Of a stretch of DNA of 39,895 nt, positions 8,767 through 18,105 are shown piece by piece. The translations under genes and the position numbers were made by a program. The stretch is from Pseudomonadota bacterium (GTDB taxonomy: Bacteria > Pseudomonadota > Gammaproteobacteria > Acidiferrobacterales > Acidiferrobacteraceae). Position 1 is the first letter of the stretch; every line of letters begins with the position of its first letter. Under the pieces are notes generated by a model. It worked only from the letters and a program-made list of their open reading frames with translations. It was not told where the DNA came from and did not search any database. The DNA is taken from positions 1-39,895 of the forward strand of contig JAJYHM010000028.1 of the NCBI GenBank assembly GCA_021784755.1. The letters run 5' to 3'.

Positions 8767-10098
8767 TTATGTCGTTAATATCCGCGTCAGATTCGCATAG
8801 TCTTCCTTTATACGCGGATCCTCCTCGACGAGCTCACTGACTTTACGGCAGGCGTGGATCACAGTGGAGTGATCGCGTCCTCCAAATTCCTTCCCGATCT
8901 CCGGAAGACTATGGTGCGTAAGTTCCTTGGCAAGCGCCATGGCGATCTGTCGCGGACGGGTAATTTGCCGCGAACGGCTCTTAGCACTTAAGTCGGACAC
9001 GCGAATCTTAAAGTACTCCGCTACGATCTTTTGGATGTTTGTGATCGTCACTAGGCGCTCCTGGAAGGCCAAGAGATCCTTTAAGCTTTCCGCCGCCAGG
9101 GCCAAATCAATAGGGCGCCCGGTGAAATTCGCGCTTGCCATAACTCTTCGCAGCGCACCCTCGAGCTCACGGACGTTCGAGCGCACCCGTTTGGCAATAA
9201 AGAAAGCCACCTCATCACGTAAAGGTAGACCTTCTTGTTGTGCCTTCTTGATCAAGATCGCGACCCGGGTCTCAAGCTCCGGTGGCTCTATGGACACCGT
9301 CAAGCCCGAACCGAATCGTGAAACTAATCGTTCCTCGACGCCCACAAACTCCTTCGGGAAGCGATCGGCCGTGATGATGACCTGTTTTTGTCCTTCAAGA
9401 AGGGCGTTGAAGGTATGAAAAAATTCTTCCTGCGAGCGCTCTTTCCCCGCAAAAAACTGGATATCGTCGATCAATAAGGCGTCCAATGATCGGTAATACT
9501 TCTTAAAGTCATTGATGGCATTATGCTGAAGCGCTTTCACCATATCGGCGACGAAGCGTTCGGAGTGCACATACGACACCCGGGCCTCGCGCTTATGGGT
9601 CATCAGGAGATTCCCGGCAGCTTGCATTAAGTGAGTCTTCCCTAACCCTACCCCACCATATATGAAAAGCGGGTTATAAGCGCCGCCGGGGTTTTCACCG
9701 ACCTGTCTCGCCGCCGCTCGCGCAAGCTGGTTGGATTTCCCTTCAATGTGCGTCTCAAACGTGAAGTCCGGGTTCAAGCGCGAACTATGGGGGGCCTCCC
9801 GCCTGGTCGCGGTACTCGTCATTTTAGGTACCGTTGGGTTCTTGGCTGATGTACTCCCAACTTGCACGATGACACTAATGGCGCCCGTGCCACCGCGATA
9901 CTGGGCGACCAATTCGGCAATACGCTCCGCGAAGCGGTCTTTCACCCATTCCGTTACGAAACGATTCGGTGCGAGCAGTCTTAAACAGTCTTTTTCCCAT
10001 TCGGCTTGCAGCGGCCGGATCCAGGTATTGAACTGTTGGGCGGAAAGCTCCTCTTCGAGCCGGTCTAGACACTTCTTCCAAATGCTCGGCTGACTCAC
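8767..10098 (-). CDS. dnaA: Chromosomal replication initiator DnaA
   Basis: DnaA is an AAA+ ATPase that binds DnaA boxes and melts the origin. From the GTG at 10098 the protein has 443 residues. It has an N-terminal domain starting [19 protein letters not shown], Walker A GGVGLGKT (148-155), Walker B LLIDDIQ (208-214), and the C-terminal box-binding signature [15 protein letters not shown] near residue 405. The frame is open back to a TTG at 10161, but that codon lies in the -35 hexamer of a promoter (10133-10161). The extra 21 residues are also atypical, so I prefer the GTG. Its ribosome-binding site is weak. A DnaA box overlaps the promoter, suggesting autoregulation. Confidence 0.96.
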   Translation of the reverse strand: MSQPSIWKKCLDRLEEELSAQQFNTWIRPLQAEWEKDCLRLLAPNRFVTEWVKDRFAERIAELVAQYRGGTGAISVIVQVGSTSAKNPTVPKMTSTATRREAPHSSRLNPDFTFETHIEGKSNQLARAAARQVGENPGGAYNPLFIYGGVGLGKTHLMQAAGNLLMTHKREARVSYVHSERFVADMVKALQHNAINDFKKYYRSLDALLIDDIQFFAGKERSQEEFFHTFNALLEGQKQVIITADRFPKEFVGVEERLVSRFGSGLTVSIEPPELETRVAILIKKAQQEGLPLRDEVAFFIAKRVRSNVRELEGALRRVMASANFTGRPIDLALAAESLKDLLAFQERLVTITNIQKIVAEYFKIRVSDLSAKSRSRQITRPRQIAMALAKELTHHSLPEIGKEFGGRDHSTVIHACRKVSELVEEDPRIKEDYANLTRILTT

Positions 10099-10132
10099 GG
10101 CGCTAAGACCCGATGGGAGGGGTAGGCCGGAT

Positions 10133-10161
10133 AGTCTAGGGCGACCCCAAGTTATCCACAA
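10133..10161 (-). promoter_or_regulatory. dnaA promoter overlapped by a DnaA box
   Basis: On the minus strand, TTGTGG (10161-10156), a 17-base spacer and TAGACT (10138-10133) form a sigma70-type promoter. It would start transcription about 28 bases before the dnaA GTG. A perfect DnaA box, TTATCCACA on the plus strand at 10152-10160, covers the -35 hexamer. DnaA binding there would block RNA polymerase, the well-known autorepression arrangement. Confidence 0.6.
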
Positions 10162-10195
10162 GCGCCGAATATCGTGACCACACCTTCACTCGCCG

Positions 10196-10224
10196 TTGAC
10201 AAACCGGCGTGGACCTCGTAGTGT
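10196..10224 (+). promoter_or_regulatory. rpmH operon promoter
   Basis: A consensus TTGACA at 10196-10201, a 17-base spacer and TAGTGT at 10219-10224 lie 38 bases before rpmH. The strong -35 suits a highly expressed ribosomal protein gene. It diverges from the dnaA promoter 35 bases away. Confidence 0.6.
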
Positions 10225-10262
10225 TCCGCCCTTTTGAGACTCACCGACATTAAGGGCTTGCC

Positions 10263-10397
10263 ATGAAAAGAACATTTCAGCCTAGCGTTTTAAAGCGTAA
10301 GCGCACGCACGGTTTTCGTGCGCGCATGAGTACGCCCGGAGGCCGGGCGGTCATTAATGCGCGGCGCGCCAAAGGGCGTGCTCGCCTTAGCGCCTAA
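10263..10397 (+). CDS. rpmH: 50S ribosomal protein L34
   Basis: A 44-residue, extremely basic protein starting [20 protein letters not shown] and continuing [19 protein letters not shown]. This is the unmistakable L34 sequence, a small late-assembly protein of the large ribosomal subunit. The ATG follows a weak AAGGG site. The gene is six bases from rnpA, the universal bacterial pairing, and divergent from dnaA. Confidence 0.97.
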   Translation: MKRTFQPSVLKRKRTHGFRARMSTPGGRAVINARRAKGRARLSA

Positions 10398-10403
10398 AGA
10401 GCG

Positions 10404-10769
10404 GTGACTCGGGGCGCCGAAACCTTTCCACGGCACGCGAGGCTCACGGACCCCGAGCGTTACCAGGAGGTATTTAGGACCGGCAAGAAAGCGCGGCACC
10501 CCCTTCTGGGGATTATCGCTCGCCCGAGCGGCCTGGATTATGCGCGCCTGGGTCTTGCGGTATCGCGTAAGGTTTCCCGCAAGGCGGTCGTTCGTAATCG
10601 TATCAAGCGTCAGGTCCGGGAATACTTTCGCCGCGAGCGCGCAGGCCTTTGCGCCCTGGATTTCGTCGTGATCGCTTACCCGGATGCCGCGCGTGCCGAC
10701 TCGAAGGCATTTACTGAGGTCCTAGCCACCCTTTCGCACAAGATATGCCGAATATGCGCAAAGCCCTGA
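10404..10769 (+). CDS. rnpA: Ribonuclease P protein component
   Basis: The 121-residue basic protein partners the RNase P RNA to mature the 5' ends of tRNAs. The signature RNR helix is clear ([20 protein letters not shown]), preceded by an F-x-x-V-F-R-T-G-K segment typical of the N-terminal RNA-binding cleft. The start is GTG at 10404, six bases after the rpmH stop. The 3' end overlaps yidD by 25 bases, again the standard arrangement in rpmH-rnpA-yidD-yidC clusters. The RNA subunit gene is not in this window. Confidence 0.95.
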   Translation: MTRGAETFPRHARLTDPERYQEVFRTGKKARHPLLGIIARPSGLDYARLGLAVSRKVSRKAVVRNRIKRQVREYFRRERAGLCALDFVVIAYPDAARADSKAFTEVLATLSHKICRICAKP

Positions 10770-10966
10770 TGCTCCTGATTCGTGGCTATCGCTATTTTCT
10801 AAGCCCATGGCTTGGTTCCCGTTGCCGTTATTATCCCAGTTGCTCCGCCTACGCGCTTGAGGCGATCGAGCGCCACGGTGCGCTGCGCGGCGTTTGGCTT
10901 GCGGTAAGACGCGTAAGTCGCTGCCACCCTTGGCACGCCGGCGGGCATGACCCTGTTCCTCGCTGA
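10745..10966 (+). CDS. yidD: Membrane protein insertion efficiency factor YidD
   Basis: This 73-residue protein contains the family core [20 protein letters not shown] and [19 protein letters not shown], plus the late cysteine of [11 protein letters not shown]. YidD is a small membrane-associated protein that assists YidC-dependent insertion. The ATG at 10745 lies inside the end of rnpA, and an internal ATG (10754) is also possible. yidC starts 20 bases downstream, so the helper and the insertase are made from one transcript. Confidence 0.93.
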   Translation: MPNMRKALMLLIRGYRYFLSPWLGSRCRYYPSCSAYALEAIERHGALRGVWLAVRRVSRCHPWHAGGHDPVPR

Positions 10967-10986
10967 GGTAGTCCGAAATCCCGACC

Positions 10987-12615
10987 ATGAACAACTATCG
11001 TCCAGTGCTGTACGTCCTGCTCGCCGTCATTCTTTTTACCATCTGGACGGATTGGCAACATTGGCGTCCCCCGGTTTCGGGACCCGCCCCTGCAGCTAGC
11101 GCCCTACCGGCCGCGCCGGGTATCAGTGCCCCGAGCGCGCCTACGGCCGTGCCGCAAGCTGCGCCCACCGTCGTGCAGCCGCGTGTCACGCAGGCCGCCG
11201 CGCCCTCGGTGGTTGTCAAGACCGCGGTCCTCACCGCGACCTTAAGTTCCCAAGGGGCCGACATCACGGACCTTCTCTTGCGACGCTACTCTGCGGACAA
11301 GAGCCACGGCAAAAGACCCTATGCCTTATTGAAGCCCTCGGGCCATAGCCTCTTCTCGAACGAGAACGGCTTGCTTGGGCGGGTGAATCTGCCCAACCAC
11401 ACGAGCGTCTATCAGACGCGTGGGGGCAACTACAGCGTCTCGGCCCACGGTAAACCGCTCGTCGTTCATTTCCGTTGGCATAACGGTGCCATAAGTGTCG
11501 TCAAGACCTACACCTTCGCGCCCGATGGCTATACGGTGCCCGTTCAATACGCGGTCCATAACGCCGGACCCAAACCGATCACGGTCTACCTGTACAACCA
11601 ATTTCTGCACAGTCCGCCCCCGAAGACACATCTCTTCCATTCGGCGCCCATCTATATCGGCGCGGCTTATTACACGCCGCAGGCCAAATACCAGAAGGCC
11701 CCGTTTCCGCGGATGCTGAAACACCCCCTCCACGTGACCGCGACCGGCGGCTGGGTGGCGGTCTCGCAACATTATTTCCTTGGCGCCGCGATACCGGGCG
11801 CCAAGGCGCCCGCCATCTTTTACAGCTCCGTGTTGGCCGGCCCCCGTTATGTGGTCGGTTACAAAACCGCCCGGCCCCTGGTGATCGCCCCCGGTCAAAC
11901 GGGGGTGCTCACGACCCGGCTCTTTCTGGGACCCAAGACCCCTTCGATCCTGAAGGCGGTCGCCCCCGGCCTCAACCTGACCGTCGACTACGGCTGGCTC
12001 ACGGTCCTTTCGCAGCCCCTCTATTGGGTGCTTGCGCACATCGAAGCTGTGGTCGGTAACTGGGGCATCTCCATTATTTTGCTCACCGTCCTGATTAAGG
12101 TGATTTTCTTCCCGCTCTCGGCGGCAAGCTTCAAGTCCATGGCGAAGATGCGCAAACTGCAACCGCGCATGGCGGCCTTAAAGGAGCGCCACGGGGCCGA
12201 CAAGGCCGCGCTGCAACAGGCCATGATGGAGATGTACAAGACCGAGAAAATGAACCCGCTCGGCGGCTGTCTCCCGATGATCGTCCAGATCCCGGTCTTC
12301 ATAGCCTTGTATTGGGTTCTGCTCGATAGCGTGGCTTTGCGCGACGCGCCCTTCATCCTATGGATCCACAACCTGGCTGCCCCCGATCCCTATTTCGTGT
12401 TGCCCATCCTCATGGGCTTATCGATGCTGGCCCAGCAGATGCTGAACCCGGCCATGATGGACCCCACTCAGCGCAAGATCATGATGGTGATGCCCGTCAT
12501 CTTCACGGGCTTCTTCCTCTTCTTTCCGGCGGGCCTCGTCTTATACTGGGTCACGAACAACGTCCTTTCCATCCTCCAGCAGCAATGGGTCATGGCGCGC
12601 GTGGATAAGGCCTGA
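10987..12615 (+). CDS. yidC: Membrane protein insertase YidC
   Basis: YidC inserts and folds inner-membrane proteins, alone or with SecYEG. Substrates include ATP synthase subunits a and c, which are encoded in this window. The 542-residue protein has an N-terminal membrane anchor (residues 5-20) and an Ala/Pro-rich linker. A large periplasmic beta-domain follows (about 70-330). The C-terminal Oxa1 domain contains NWGISIILLTVLIKVIFFPL and ends with PAGLVLYWVTNN. Length and domain order are those of a Gram-negative YidC. A GAGGTAG run lies 14 bases before the ATG. Confidence 0.96.
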   Translation: MNNYRPVLYVLLAVILFTIWTDWQHWRPPVSGPAPAASALPAAPGISAPSAPTAVPQAAPTVVQPRVTQAAAPSVVVKTAVLTATLSSQGADITDLLLRRYSADKSHGKRPYALLKPSGHSLFSNENGLLGRVNLPNHTSVYQTRGGNYSVSAHGKPLVVHFRWHNGAISVVKTYTFAPDGYTVPVQYAVHNAGPKPITVYLYNQFLHSPPPKTHLFHSAPIYIGAAYYTPQAKYQKAPFPRMLKHPLHVTATGGWVAVSQHYFLGAAIPGAKAPAIFYSSVLAGPRYVVGYKTARPLVIAPGQTGVLTTRLFLGPKTPSILKAVAPGLNLTVDYGWLTVLSQPLYWVLAHIEAVVGNWGISIILLTVLIKVIFFPLSAASFKSMAKMRKLQPRMAALKERHGADKAALQQAMMEMYKTEKMNPLGGCLPMIVQIPVFIALYWVLLDSVALRDAPFILWIHNLAAPDPYFVLPILMGLSMLAQQMLNPAMMDPTQRKIMMVMPVIFTGFFLFFPAGLVLYWVTNNVLSILQQQWVMARVDKA

Positions 12616-12621
12616 GCGAAT

Positions 12622-13947
12622 GTGAGCGCGTCCGAGACGATTTGCGCCATCGCCACACCCCCCGGTATGGGGGGTATAGGGGTGGTGCGAATCTCGGGCC
12701 CGCTGGTCCCAAGGCTCGCCCAGGCGGTGTTGCGCCGGGCCCCGGCCCCACGGATCGCAACCCTGTCAACCTTTCGGGACGAACAGGGGCGGGCGCTCGA
12801 CCAGGGAATCGCTCTGTTCTTCCCCGCCCCGGGCTCGTTCACGGGGGAAGATGTCCTGGAACTCCAGGGACACGGCAGCCCTGTCGTCCTCGATCGCCTC
12901 GTCAAGACCCTTGTTACCCTGGGTGCCCGTCTGGCCCGTCCGGGGGAGTTCACCGAACGCGCCTTCTTGAACGGCAAGATGGACCTCGTGCAGGCGGAGG
13001 CGGTCGCCGATCTCATAGAAAGCGCGCATGAGGGCGCGGCGCGCGCCGCCATGAATACCTTGCGCGGGGCCTTCTCCGAGATGTTGCGGGCGCTGGACGA
13101 GCGCCTCGTGGGGCTGCGCATCCACGTCGAAGCGGCCCTCGATTTTCCCGACGAGGCCCTCGATATCGCCGATGATGGCGCCCTCACCGCCGGCCTCGAA
13201 GACCTCAGCCGAAACCTAGCCGAGGCCATGCGCCGGGGAACGGAAGGGCGCGTCCTCCAGGAGGGCGCGCGCGTTGCCATCGCCGGCGCCCCGAACGCCG
13301 GCAAGTCCACTCTCCTGAACGCCCTTGTCGGCCACGAGGCGGCTATCGTGAGCCCTTTTCCCGGCACCACCCGTGATCTCGTGCGCGAACGCGTCGTGCT
13401 GGAAGGCCTGGCCCTGGATCTTATCGATAGCGCCGGCCTGCGCCCCACGGACGATCCCGTGGAACGCGAGGGCATACGCCGCGCCGAAGCGGCGCTCGCC
13501 GAAGCGGATTGTGTACTCTGGCTGATCGATGACACGGCCCGGGGCCCGGCGCCGACGCGAACCCCGCCGCCGGGGGCCGTCACCGTCTTTACCAAGATCG
13601 ACCAGACCCAGCGGCTGCCTGGGGTGTGCGCCGAGGGCTTCGCGGTCTGCGCGCCAAGCGGCGCGGGCATCGCCGAGCTACGACAGGGTCTGCGCGCTCG
13701 ACTCCTGGGTGGCGAGGTGGATGTCGGCGGGGAAGGCATGTTCACCGCCCGTCGCCGGCATGTGGTGGCGCTGGAGCGAGCGGAACAGGCGCTTGCCCGC
13801 GCCTTGGATCACAAACGGGTGGGCAGCGCCGAACTCGTGGCCGAGGAGTTGCGGCTCGCGCACGAGGCCCTCGGTGAAGTGACCGGACGCATGACAAGTG
13901 ACGAGCTGCTCGGCCGTATCTTCTCCGACTTTTGTATCGGCAAGTGA
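12622..13947 (+). CDS. mnmE: tRNA modification GTPase MnmE
   Basis: MnmE works with MnmG, encoded at 23247, to add the aminomethyl or carboxymethylaminomethyl group to wobble U34 of certain tRNAs. The 441-residue protein has the N-terminal folate-binding domain (ICAIATPPGMGGIGVVRISG). It then has a G domain with GAPNAGKS (222-229), PGTTRD, DSAG (269-272) and TKID. It ends with the catalytic FCIGK motif (437-441). The start is GTG at 12622, six bases after yidC. A GC-rich stem-loop just downstream may end the rpmH-mnmE transcript. Confidence 0.96.
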   Translation: MSASETICAIATPPGMGGIGVVRISGPLVPRLAQAVLRRAPAPRIATLSTFRDEQGRALDQGIALFFPAPGSFTGEDVLELQGHGSPVVLDRLVKTLVTLGARLARPGEFTERAFLNGKMDLVQAEAVADLIESAHEGAARAAMNTLRGAFSEMLRALDERLVGLRIHVEAALDFPDEALDIADDGALTAGLEDLSRNLAEAMRRGTEGRVLQEGARVAIAGAPNAGKSTLLNALVGHEAAIVSPFPGTTRDLVRERVVLEGLALDLIDSAGLRPTDDPVEREGIRRAEAALAEADCVLWLIDDTARGPAPTRTPPPGAVTVFTKIDQTQRLPGVCAEGFAVCAPSGAGIAELRQGLRARLLGGEVDVGGEGMFTARRRHVVALERAEQALARALDHKRVGSAELVAEELRLAHEALGEVTGRMTSDELLGRIFSDFCIGK

Positions 13948-13956
13948 CTCGGTCAA

Positions 13957-13972
13957 CCGCCCCAGCGGGCGG
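13957..13972 (+). terminator. Stem-loop after mnmE, possible terminator
   Basis: CCGCCC (13957-13962) pairs with GGGCGG (13967-13972) around a CAGC loop, followed by CTTCTG. The stem is strong but the U-tract is poor, so termination efficiency is uncertain. It lies ten bases after the mnmE stop. Confidence 0.4.
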
Positions 13973-14098
13973 CTTCTGCGCTCCTTACGCCCCGCCGGGC
14001 CGCAAAGCCGCGCACACGCCCCGATCGCGCCCCAGGTCGGCCATGTTCCCGTATACTCTCTGAACGCCCAGACCTAGACCTATGCCCCCGGAGATGCC

Positions 14099-15289
14099 GT
14101 GGCGCCCACCCATGAAGCCAAAGGCCGCCGCGCCCTAGCCGGCCCGCTCGCGCTTTTTCTGGCGGCCGCAGTCGCGCTCGTAAGCGCAAACTCCTCTTAT
14201 GGATCCTCATTTCGCGTCTTCTGGCACGCCACTCATGACATCGGGGACGTAAGATTTACGTTCCAGAATATCGTCGACCAGGGCCTTATGACGGTGTTTT
14301 TCCTGGTCGTGGGCCTGGCCCTCAAACGCGAGATCCTGCACGGCGCCCTGCGTCATCCGCGGACCATGGTCCTGCCGCTCGCGGCGGCCTTCGGCGGCAT
14401 GGTCCTGCCCGCCGTCATTTACCACGTCTTCAATCCCGATGGACCGACCGTGGCCGGTTGGGGTGTTCCCATGAGCACCGACATCGCCTTTGCGGTCGGC
14501 GCCCTGGCCCTGCTCGGGCGGCGCGTGCCGCGCAACCTCCTTATCTTTCTGCTCGCCTTGGCCATAGTCGACGATCTGGGCGCGATCCTGGTCATCGCGA
14601 TTTACTACACGAGCCATTTTCGGGCCACCGCCTTGCTCGGGGCCCTTTTGGTGACGGTGGCTCTCGTCCTCTTAAACCGCCGTGCGGTGCGCGGTTTCGG
14701 CGCCTACGCGTTGCTCGGCGCGGCCTTGTGGCTGGCCTTGTGGCGCGCCGGGATCGATCCGCCGCTGGCCGGTGTCGTGCTCGCCGCGGCCCTTCCGGCA
14801 AGCGACCCCGACCGGGGTGTCGGGGTGCGGCCGCAGATTGCAAGCGAACGTCTCGAACGACGGCTATCGCCCTACGTTAACTTCGGGATCCTGCCGCTCT
14901 TCGCGCTCGCCAACGCGGGCCTGGCCTTCCGTCTCGCCGATTTCACGCGCGCACAGCCGGTCTTGCTGGGTGTGCTGCTGGGCCTGCTTCTTGGCAAGTT
15001 CGGTGGTGTCGGGGGCGTGTCGTGGCTTGCCGTGCGCCTGCGGTGGGCCCATCTCCCGACCGGCGTTACCCTCCGCCACGTGCTGGGTGCCGCTTGGCTG
15101 AGCGGCATCGGTTTCACCATGGCGCTCTTCGTCAACACCTTAGCCTTCGCCCCCGGCCCCGACCGCGCCGCAGGCAAGCTCGCGGTTCTGATGGCGTCTC
15201 CGCTCGCCGCGGCCCTCGGGATCGCCTGGCTCTGGTGGTCTCGCCCCCTGCCCTTACCGGCCTCCGGTGAGGACGCCCCCGCGGCCTGA
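14099..15289 (+). CDS. nhaA: Na+/H+ antiporter NhaA
   Basis: NhaA exports Na+ or Li+ in exchange for protons across the inner membrane. The 396-residue protein is strongly hydrophobic with about 12 predicted helices. It carries the transport-site signature LALAIVDDLGAILVIA (paired aspartates equivalent to D163/D164 of E. coli), PMSTDIAFAVGALALLG (the D133 region), a lysine in LLLGKFGG (equivalent to K300) and SGIGFTMALFV. The start is GTG at 14099 with a CGGAG site six bases upstream; no ATG is in frame. Its last 158 bases overlap the antisense end of the tgpA-like gene. Confidence 0.94.
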   Translation: MAPTHEAKGRRALAGPLALFLAAAVALVSANSSYGSSFRVFWHATHDIGDVRFTFQNIVDQGLMTVFFLVVGLALKREILHGALRHPRTMVLPLAAAFGGMVLPAVIYHVFNPDGPTVAGWGVPMSTDIAFAVGALALLGRRVPRNLLIFLLALAIVDDLGAILVIAIYYTSHFRATALLGALLVTVALVLLNRRAVRGFGAYALLGAALWLALWRAGIDPPLAGVVLAAALPASDPDRGVGVRPQIASERLERRLSPYVNFGILPLFALANAGLAFRLADFTRAQPVLLGVLLGLLLGKFGGVGGVSWLAVRLRWAHLPTGVTLRHVLGAAWLSGIGFTMALFVNTLAFAPGPDRAAGKLAVLMASPLAAALGIAWLWWSRPLPLPASGEDAPAA

Positions 15290-17213
15290 AACGGTTCACC
15301 TGACGCTTGAGATCAGGAAGCGCCGTGGCCTGGCCGCCGTAGCGCACTTCCAGGTAGCGCTGGGTAATTCGCGCAATCTCCCCGCCCAGATCGGGCCTGG
15401 CGCGCGCCGCCCGAGCGCCATAGGTCGCCGGACCTTCCGCGGCCCGGCGCGCTATGCCGATCCGTGCCATGCGTCGGCAATAGCGGTCGTAGGCCTCGCG
15501 TCCCGCATCCCGCGCAAGCCGTACGCGCCCCCCGAGGGTCTTTACGAGCGACAGCGCCGCGAACGCGAGCGCGACGGTCACGAGTCCCAGAGCAACCGGG
15601 CCCGCATCTCGCCATCCCAGATGCCTTAACAGCTCGGCTTGTCGGCGGCTGCTGTAGTCCACCACCCAATTGTCCCATTCGGTGGTGGCCGCGTCCCGCA
15701 AGAGGCGGACCCGGTGACGCAGGGCGCTCCACCATGGCCGCGCGGTGGTGAAGCGCGCGCCCCCATGCTCCAAGAACCGCCGGAATGTGGGCCACCGTTC
15801 TTGCAGTGCGCCCGGTGCCACCACGGCGGTGGGATCTACGCGCAGCCAGCGATGGCCGCTCCAGATCTCATCCCACGAGTGGGCATCGTAGTTGCGCACG
15901 ATGACGTCACCACCATCGGGATTGAATTCTCCGCCATAGAAGCCCACGACGACGCGGGTCGGCACCCCTGCGGCCCGCATCAGGGTCGCGAAGGCGGCCG
16001 CGTAATCTTCGCAATAGCCGGCCCGCACTCGGAACAGGAAGCGCGATATGGGATGTCGTCCCATGGTCGGGGGATTCAGGGTGTACACGAAGTGGTGCCG
16101 CACAAAATACCCCAACACCCGCTGCGCGAGCGCCTGCGGCGTTTGTGCGCCCCGGCCTAGGCGCGCGGCAAGCACCCGGATGCGGGGGCTCAGGTCGGAG
16201 GGTAGGGCCAGGTCTCGGCGGCGCCCGTCTGCCGTAAGCCTCCCATAGCGCCGGCTTGCGCTCGAGAGCCGGTAGCGGACCAAATGCCGGATCGTGTGGC
16301 GCGCGCGCAGCACGCCGCCTGGTTCCAGTCGTGTCCGAGCCGGGGCGGCGATCGGCCAGTCCAGGGCGGGCAGGACCCGATTCTCAGTCGGGTTCAAAAG
16401 CACCGTGTAGGGGGCGTAGGGGCGCCCCTTGGTGGTCCCAGGGGCATCCGGTGGGCCCGGGCGCCACACCCGGCCATTGGTGGCGGTCAGTACGTAGGCG
16501 CGAAAATAACGCTGGTCGCGACGGGGTCGTGGTCCATGAAAAATCACGCGCATGGCGACTGCGCGTGACGAGAGCAGCGCGCTCAAGGAGCCGGGTCGCA
16601 GGTCGGGCGTGAGCCCCGTTTGTCCGACCGGCCGCGGGGCGCTTCGCCAAAGCCCGCCCGCGATCCGCGGAAATACGACATAAGCGAGCGCTGCGAGCGG
16701 GATCGCCTGCAGCATGACGACGGTGCTCTGACGGAGGCGTTGGCGGAAGGAGAGCCCATGGGGTTGCGCGATCATAGAGAGCGCCACGAAAGAGACGGTC
16801 AGGAAGGCGAGCGCAAATGCCCCCATGGCCATGGACGGGCGGAACAAGAGGTCGCCGAGCAAGGCCACGTAAGTCAAAAGCACCAACACCACCGCATCGC
16901 GCGGCGTCTCCGCTTCCAGGCACTTAAGGCCGAGCAGCATGACGAGGAAGCTTAAGCCCGGATGCTCCCCCACCAGGGTGTGAAAGCGCCCATAGACGAG
17001 CAAACCCACCGCCAGCACCAACACCCAGAGCAGCAGCCGTGGCGGCCGCCCAGCCCAACGACCCGCGGCGTAGCGCCACACTGTGAAGACCGCGCTGATC
17101 GCTACCGTCCACCAGGGCAGGTGGGTGAGGAGCGGGACGCAGGCCGCTGCCATAAGTCCCGCGATCAGGGGCGGCGGCAGGAACCGGGGAATGGCAGCGG
17201 CCTTACTCGCCAT
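15132..17213 (-). CDS. TgpA-like transmembrane transglutaminase (DUF3488 family)
   Basis: The 693-residue membrane protein has about six N-terminal helices (residues 11-180), then an extracytoplasmic transglutaminase-like domain. Its Cys-His-Asp triad is visible as GYCEDYAAAF (C401), NYDAHSWDEI (H445) and WLRVDPTAVV (D460). One more helix follows at about 536-558 and then a cytoplasmic tail with the DUF4129-like TYGARAARARPDL. P. aeruginosa TgpA is the best-known relative and is essential there, but the substrate is unclear. It overlaps the DUF58 gene by 11 bases. The last 52 or so residues are Arg-rich, read antisense through nhaA, and look like read-through past the ancestral end near residue 641. 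Confidence 0.9.
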   Translation of the reverse strand: MASKAAAIPRFLPPPLIAGLMAAACVPLLTHLPWWTVAISAVFTVWRYAAGRWAGRPPRLLLWVLVLAVGLLVYGRFHTLVGEHPGLSFLVMLLGLKCLEAETPRDAVVLVLLTYVALLGDLLFRPSMAMGAFALAFLTVSFVALSMIAQPHGLSFRQRLRQSTVVMLQAIPLAALAYVVFPRIAGGLWRSAPRPVGQTGLTPDLRPGSLSALLSSRAVAMRVIFHGPRPRRDQRYFRAYVLTATNGRVWRPGPPDAPGTTKGRPYAPYTVLLNPTENRVLPALDWPIAAPARTRLEPGGVLRARHTIRHLVRYRLSSASRRYGRLTADGRRRDLALPSDLSPRIRVLAARLGRGAQTPQALAQRVLGYFVRHHFVYTLNPPTMGRHPISRFLFRVRAGYCEDYAAAFATLMRAAGVPTRVVVGFYGGEFNPDGGDVIVRNYDAHSWDEIWSGHRWLRVDPTAVVAPGALQERWPTFRRFLEHGGARFTTARPWWSALRHRVRLLRDAATTEWDNWVVDYSSRRQAELLRHLGWRDAGPVALGLVTVALAFAALSLVKTLGGRVRLARDAGREAYDRYCRRMARIGIARRAAEGPATYGARAARARPDLGGEIARITQRYLEVRYGGQATALPDLKRQVNRFRPRGRPHRRPVRAGGETTRARRSRGPRRAETPSEPRACLRRGRGRGRRLRC

Positions 17214-18105
17214 GCAAGGCCAAGGCCTTCAGGCAGCGCTCAAGGTGGGTGGCGCCGGCGGCGGCGGGGACCCTGTCCTCGCCCAGGGCCAGCCCATAAC
17301 GGTGACCGCTTTTCTCGGCATCAAGTGCCTGTCGGCAGAGCCGCCTGAGCTCTTCTTCCATCCTCCCCGCGGGATCCGCCGCCAACCAGATCTCCCGGTC
17401 CGCAAGCCCGGTGAAGCGTTTTACCAGCAGACCCTTGCCCGCCGCCACCGCCTTCCAGTGGATGTGTCGGGGGTTCTCTCCGGCGCGGAAAGCGACCAAC
17501 CCCGCGAAATCCCCACCGCCCTCGGACCCCGCTCCGGTGGCTTCGTTATCCGCTGCGCTGTTCGCGCGTCCGGGGGGCAAGGCGGCATAGGGGAGGGGGT
17601 TGGGATAGGCGATCGCCGGGTCCTCGAGCGCCATGCGGCGGGAAAAGGCCCGTAGCAGGCCGAAGGGGTAGCGGCTGCTGATGCGTATCGCCGGCGCCGG
17701 GACCGACCCGCGGCGCACGGTAGCCCACGGGATTTCGACCGTGCGTTGTTCGCGGGGCGCCAGATCCACGGTGATCGACGGCCCCTTGTAGGCCGACACA
17801 GTGACGCCAAACCGCCCGGTGTCCGTCGGGTTCGCCAGGATCACCCGGAATCCTACGAAGGCGCCTGCGAATCCCGGGCGCGGCAGGCCCTCATGGATGA
17901 CGAGCCCTAGCAGGTTGCGCTGGCCTATCGCCGATGACAGGGTGGCGAAGGCCGCCAACAGGAAGGTGACGGCGTAGGCCAGCCCATTGCCGTAATTCAC
18001 GGCGGCGAGCAACAAGACGAAGACGATCGCGCCAAACCAGAGGCCTTCGCGCGTCGGGATGAGATAGATGGAGCGCCGCCCGAGCGTCTGGGCCGGGCGG
18101 CTCAT
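17203..18105 (-). CDS. DUF58 domain protein (MoxR-associated)
   Basis: The 300-residue protein starts with a cytoplasmic stretch and two close hydrophobic segments (about residues 22-62). It continues into the DUF58 core, recognisable by FAGLVAFRAGENPRHIHWKA and VKRF. Such proteins are the usual partners of MoxR ATPases and TgpA-like proteins, and often have a degenerate von Willebrand A-like fold. Their exact role is unknown; envelope-protein maturation or chaperoning is suspected. The start overlaps the moxR stop by four bases (ATGA) and the end overlaps tgpA, so the three genes form one translationally coupled operon. Confidence 0.88.
   Translation of the reverse strand: MSRPAQTLGRRSIYLIPTREGLWFGAIVFVLLLAAVNYGNGLAYAVTFLLAAFATLSSAIGQRNLLGLVIHEGLPRPGFAGAFVGFRVILANPTDTGRFGVTVSAYKGPSITVDLAPREQRTVEIPWATVRRGSVPAPAIRISSRYPFGLLRAFSRRMALEDPAIAYPNPLPYAALPPGRANSAADNEATGAGSEGGGDFAGLVAFRAGENPRHIHWKAVAAGKGLLVKRFTGLADREIWLAADPAGRMEEELRRLCRQALDAEKSGHRYGLALGEDRVPAAAGATHLERCLKALALHGE

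Noticed and set aside
11326-12162. 278-codon minus-strand frame
   Set aside because: It is antisense to yidC and its sequence is of the mirrored-codon type.
12468-13745. 425-codon minus-strand frame
   Set aside because: It is antisense to yidC and mnmE, consists of Ser/Arg/Pro-rich low-complexity sequence, and has no ribosome-binding site.
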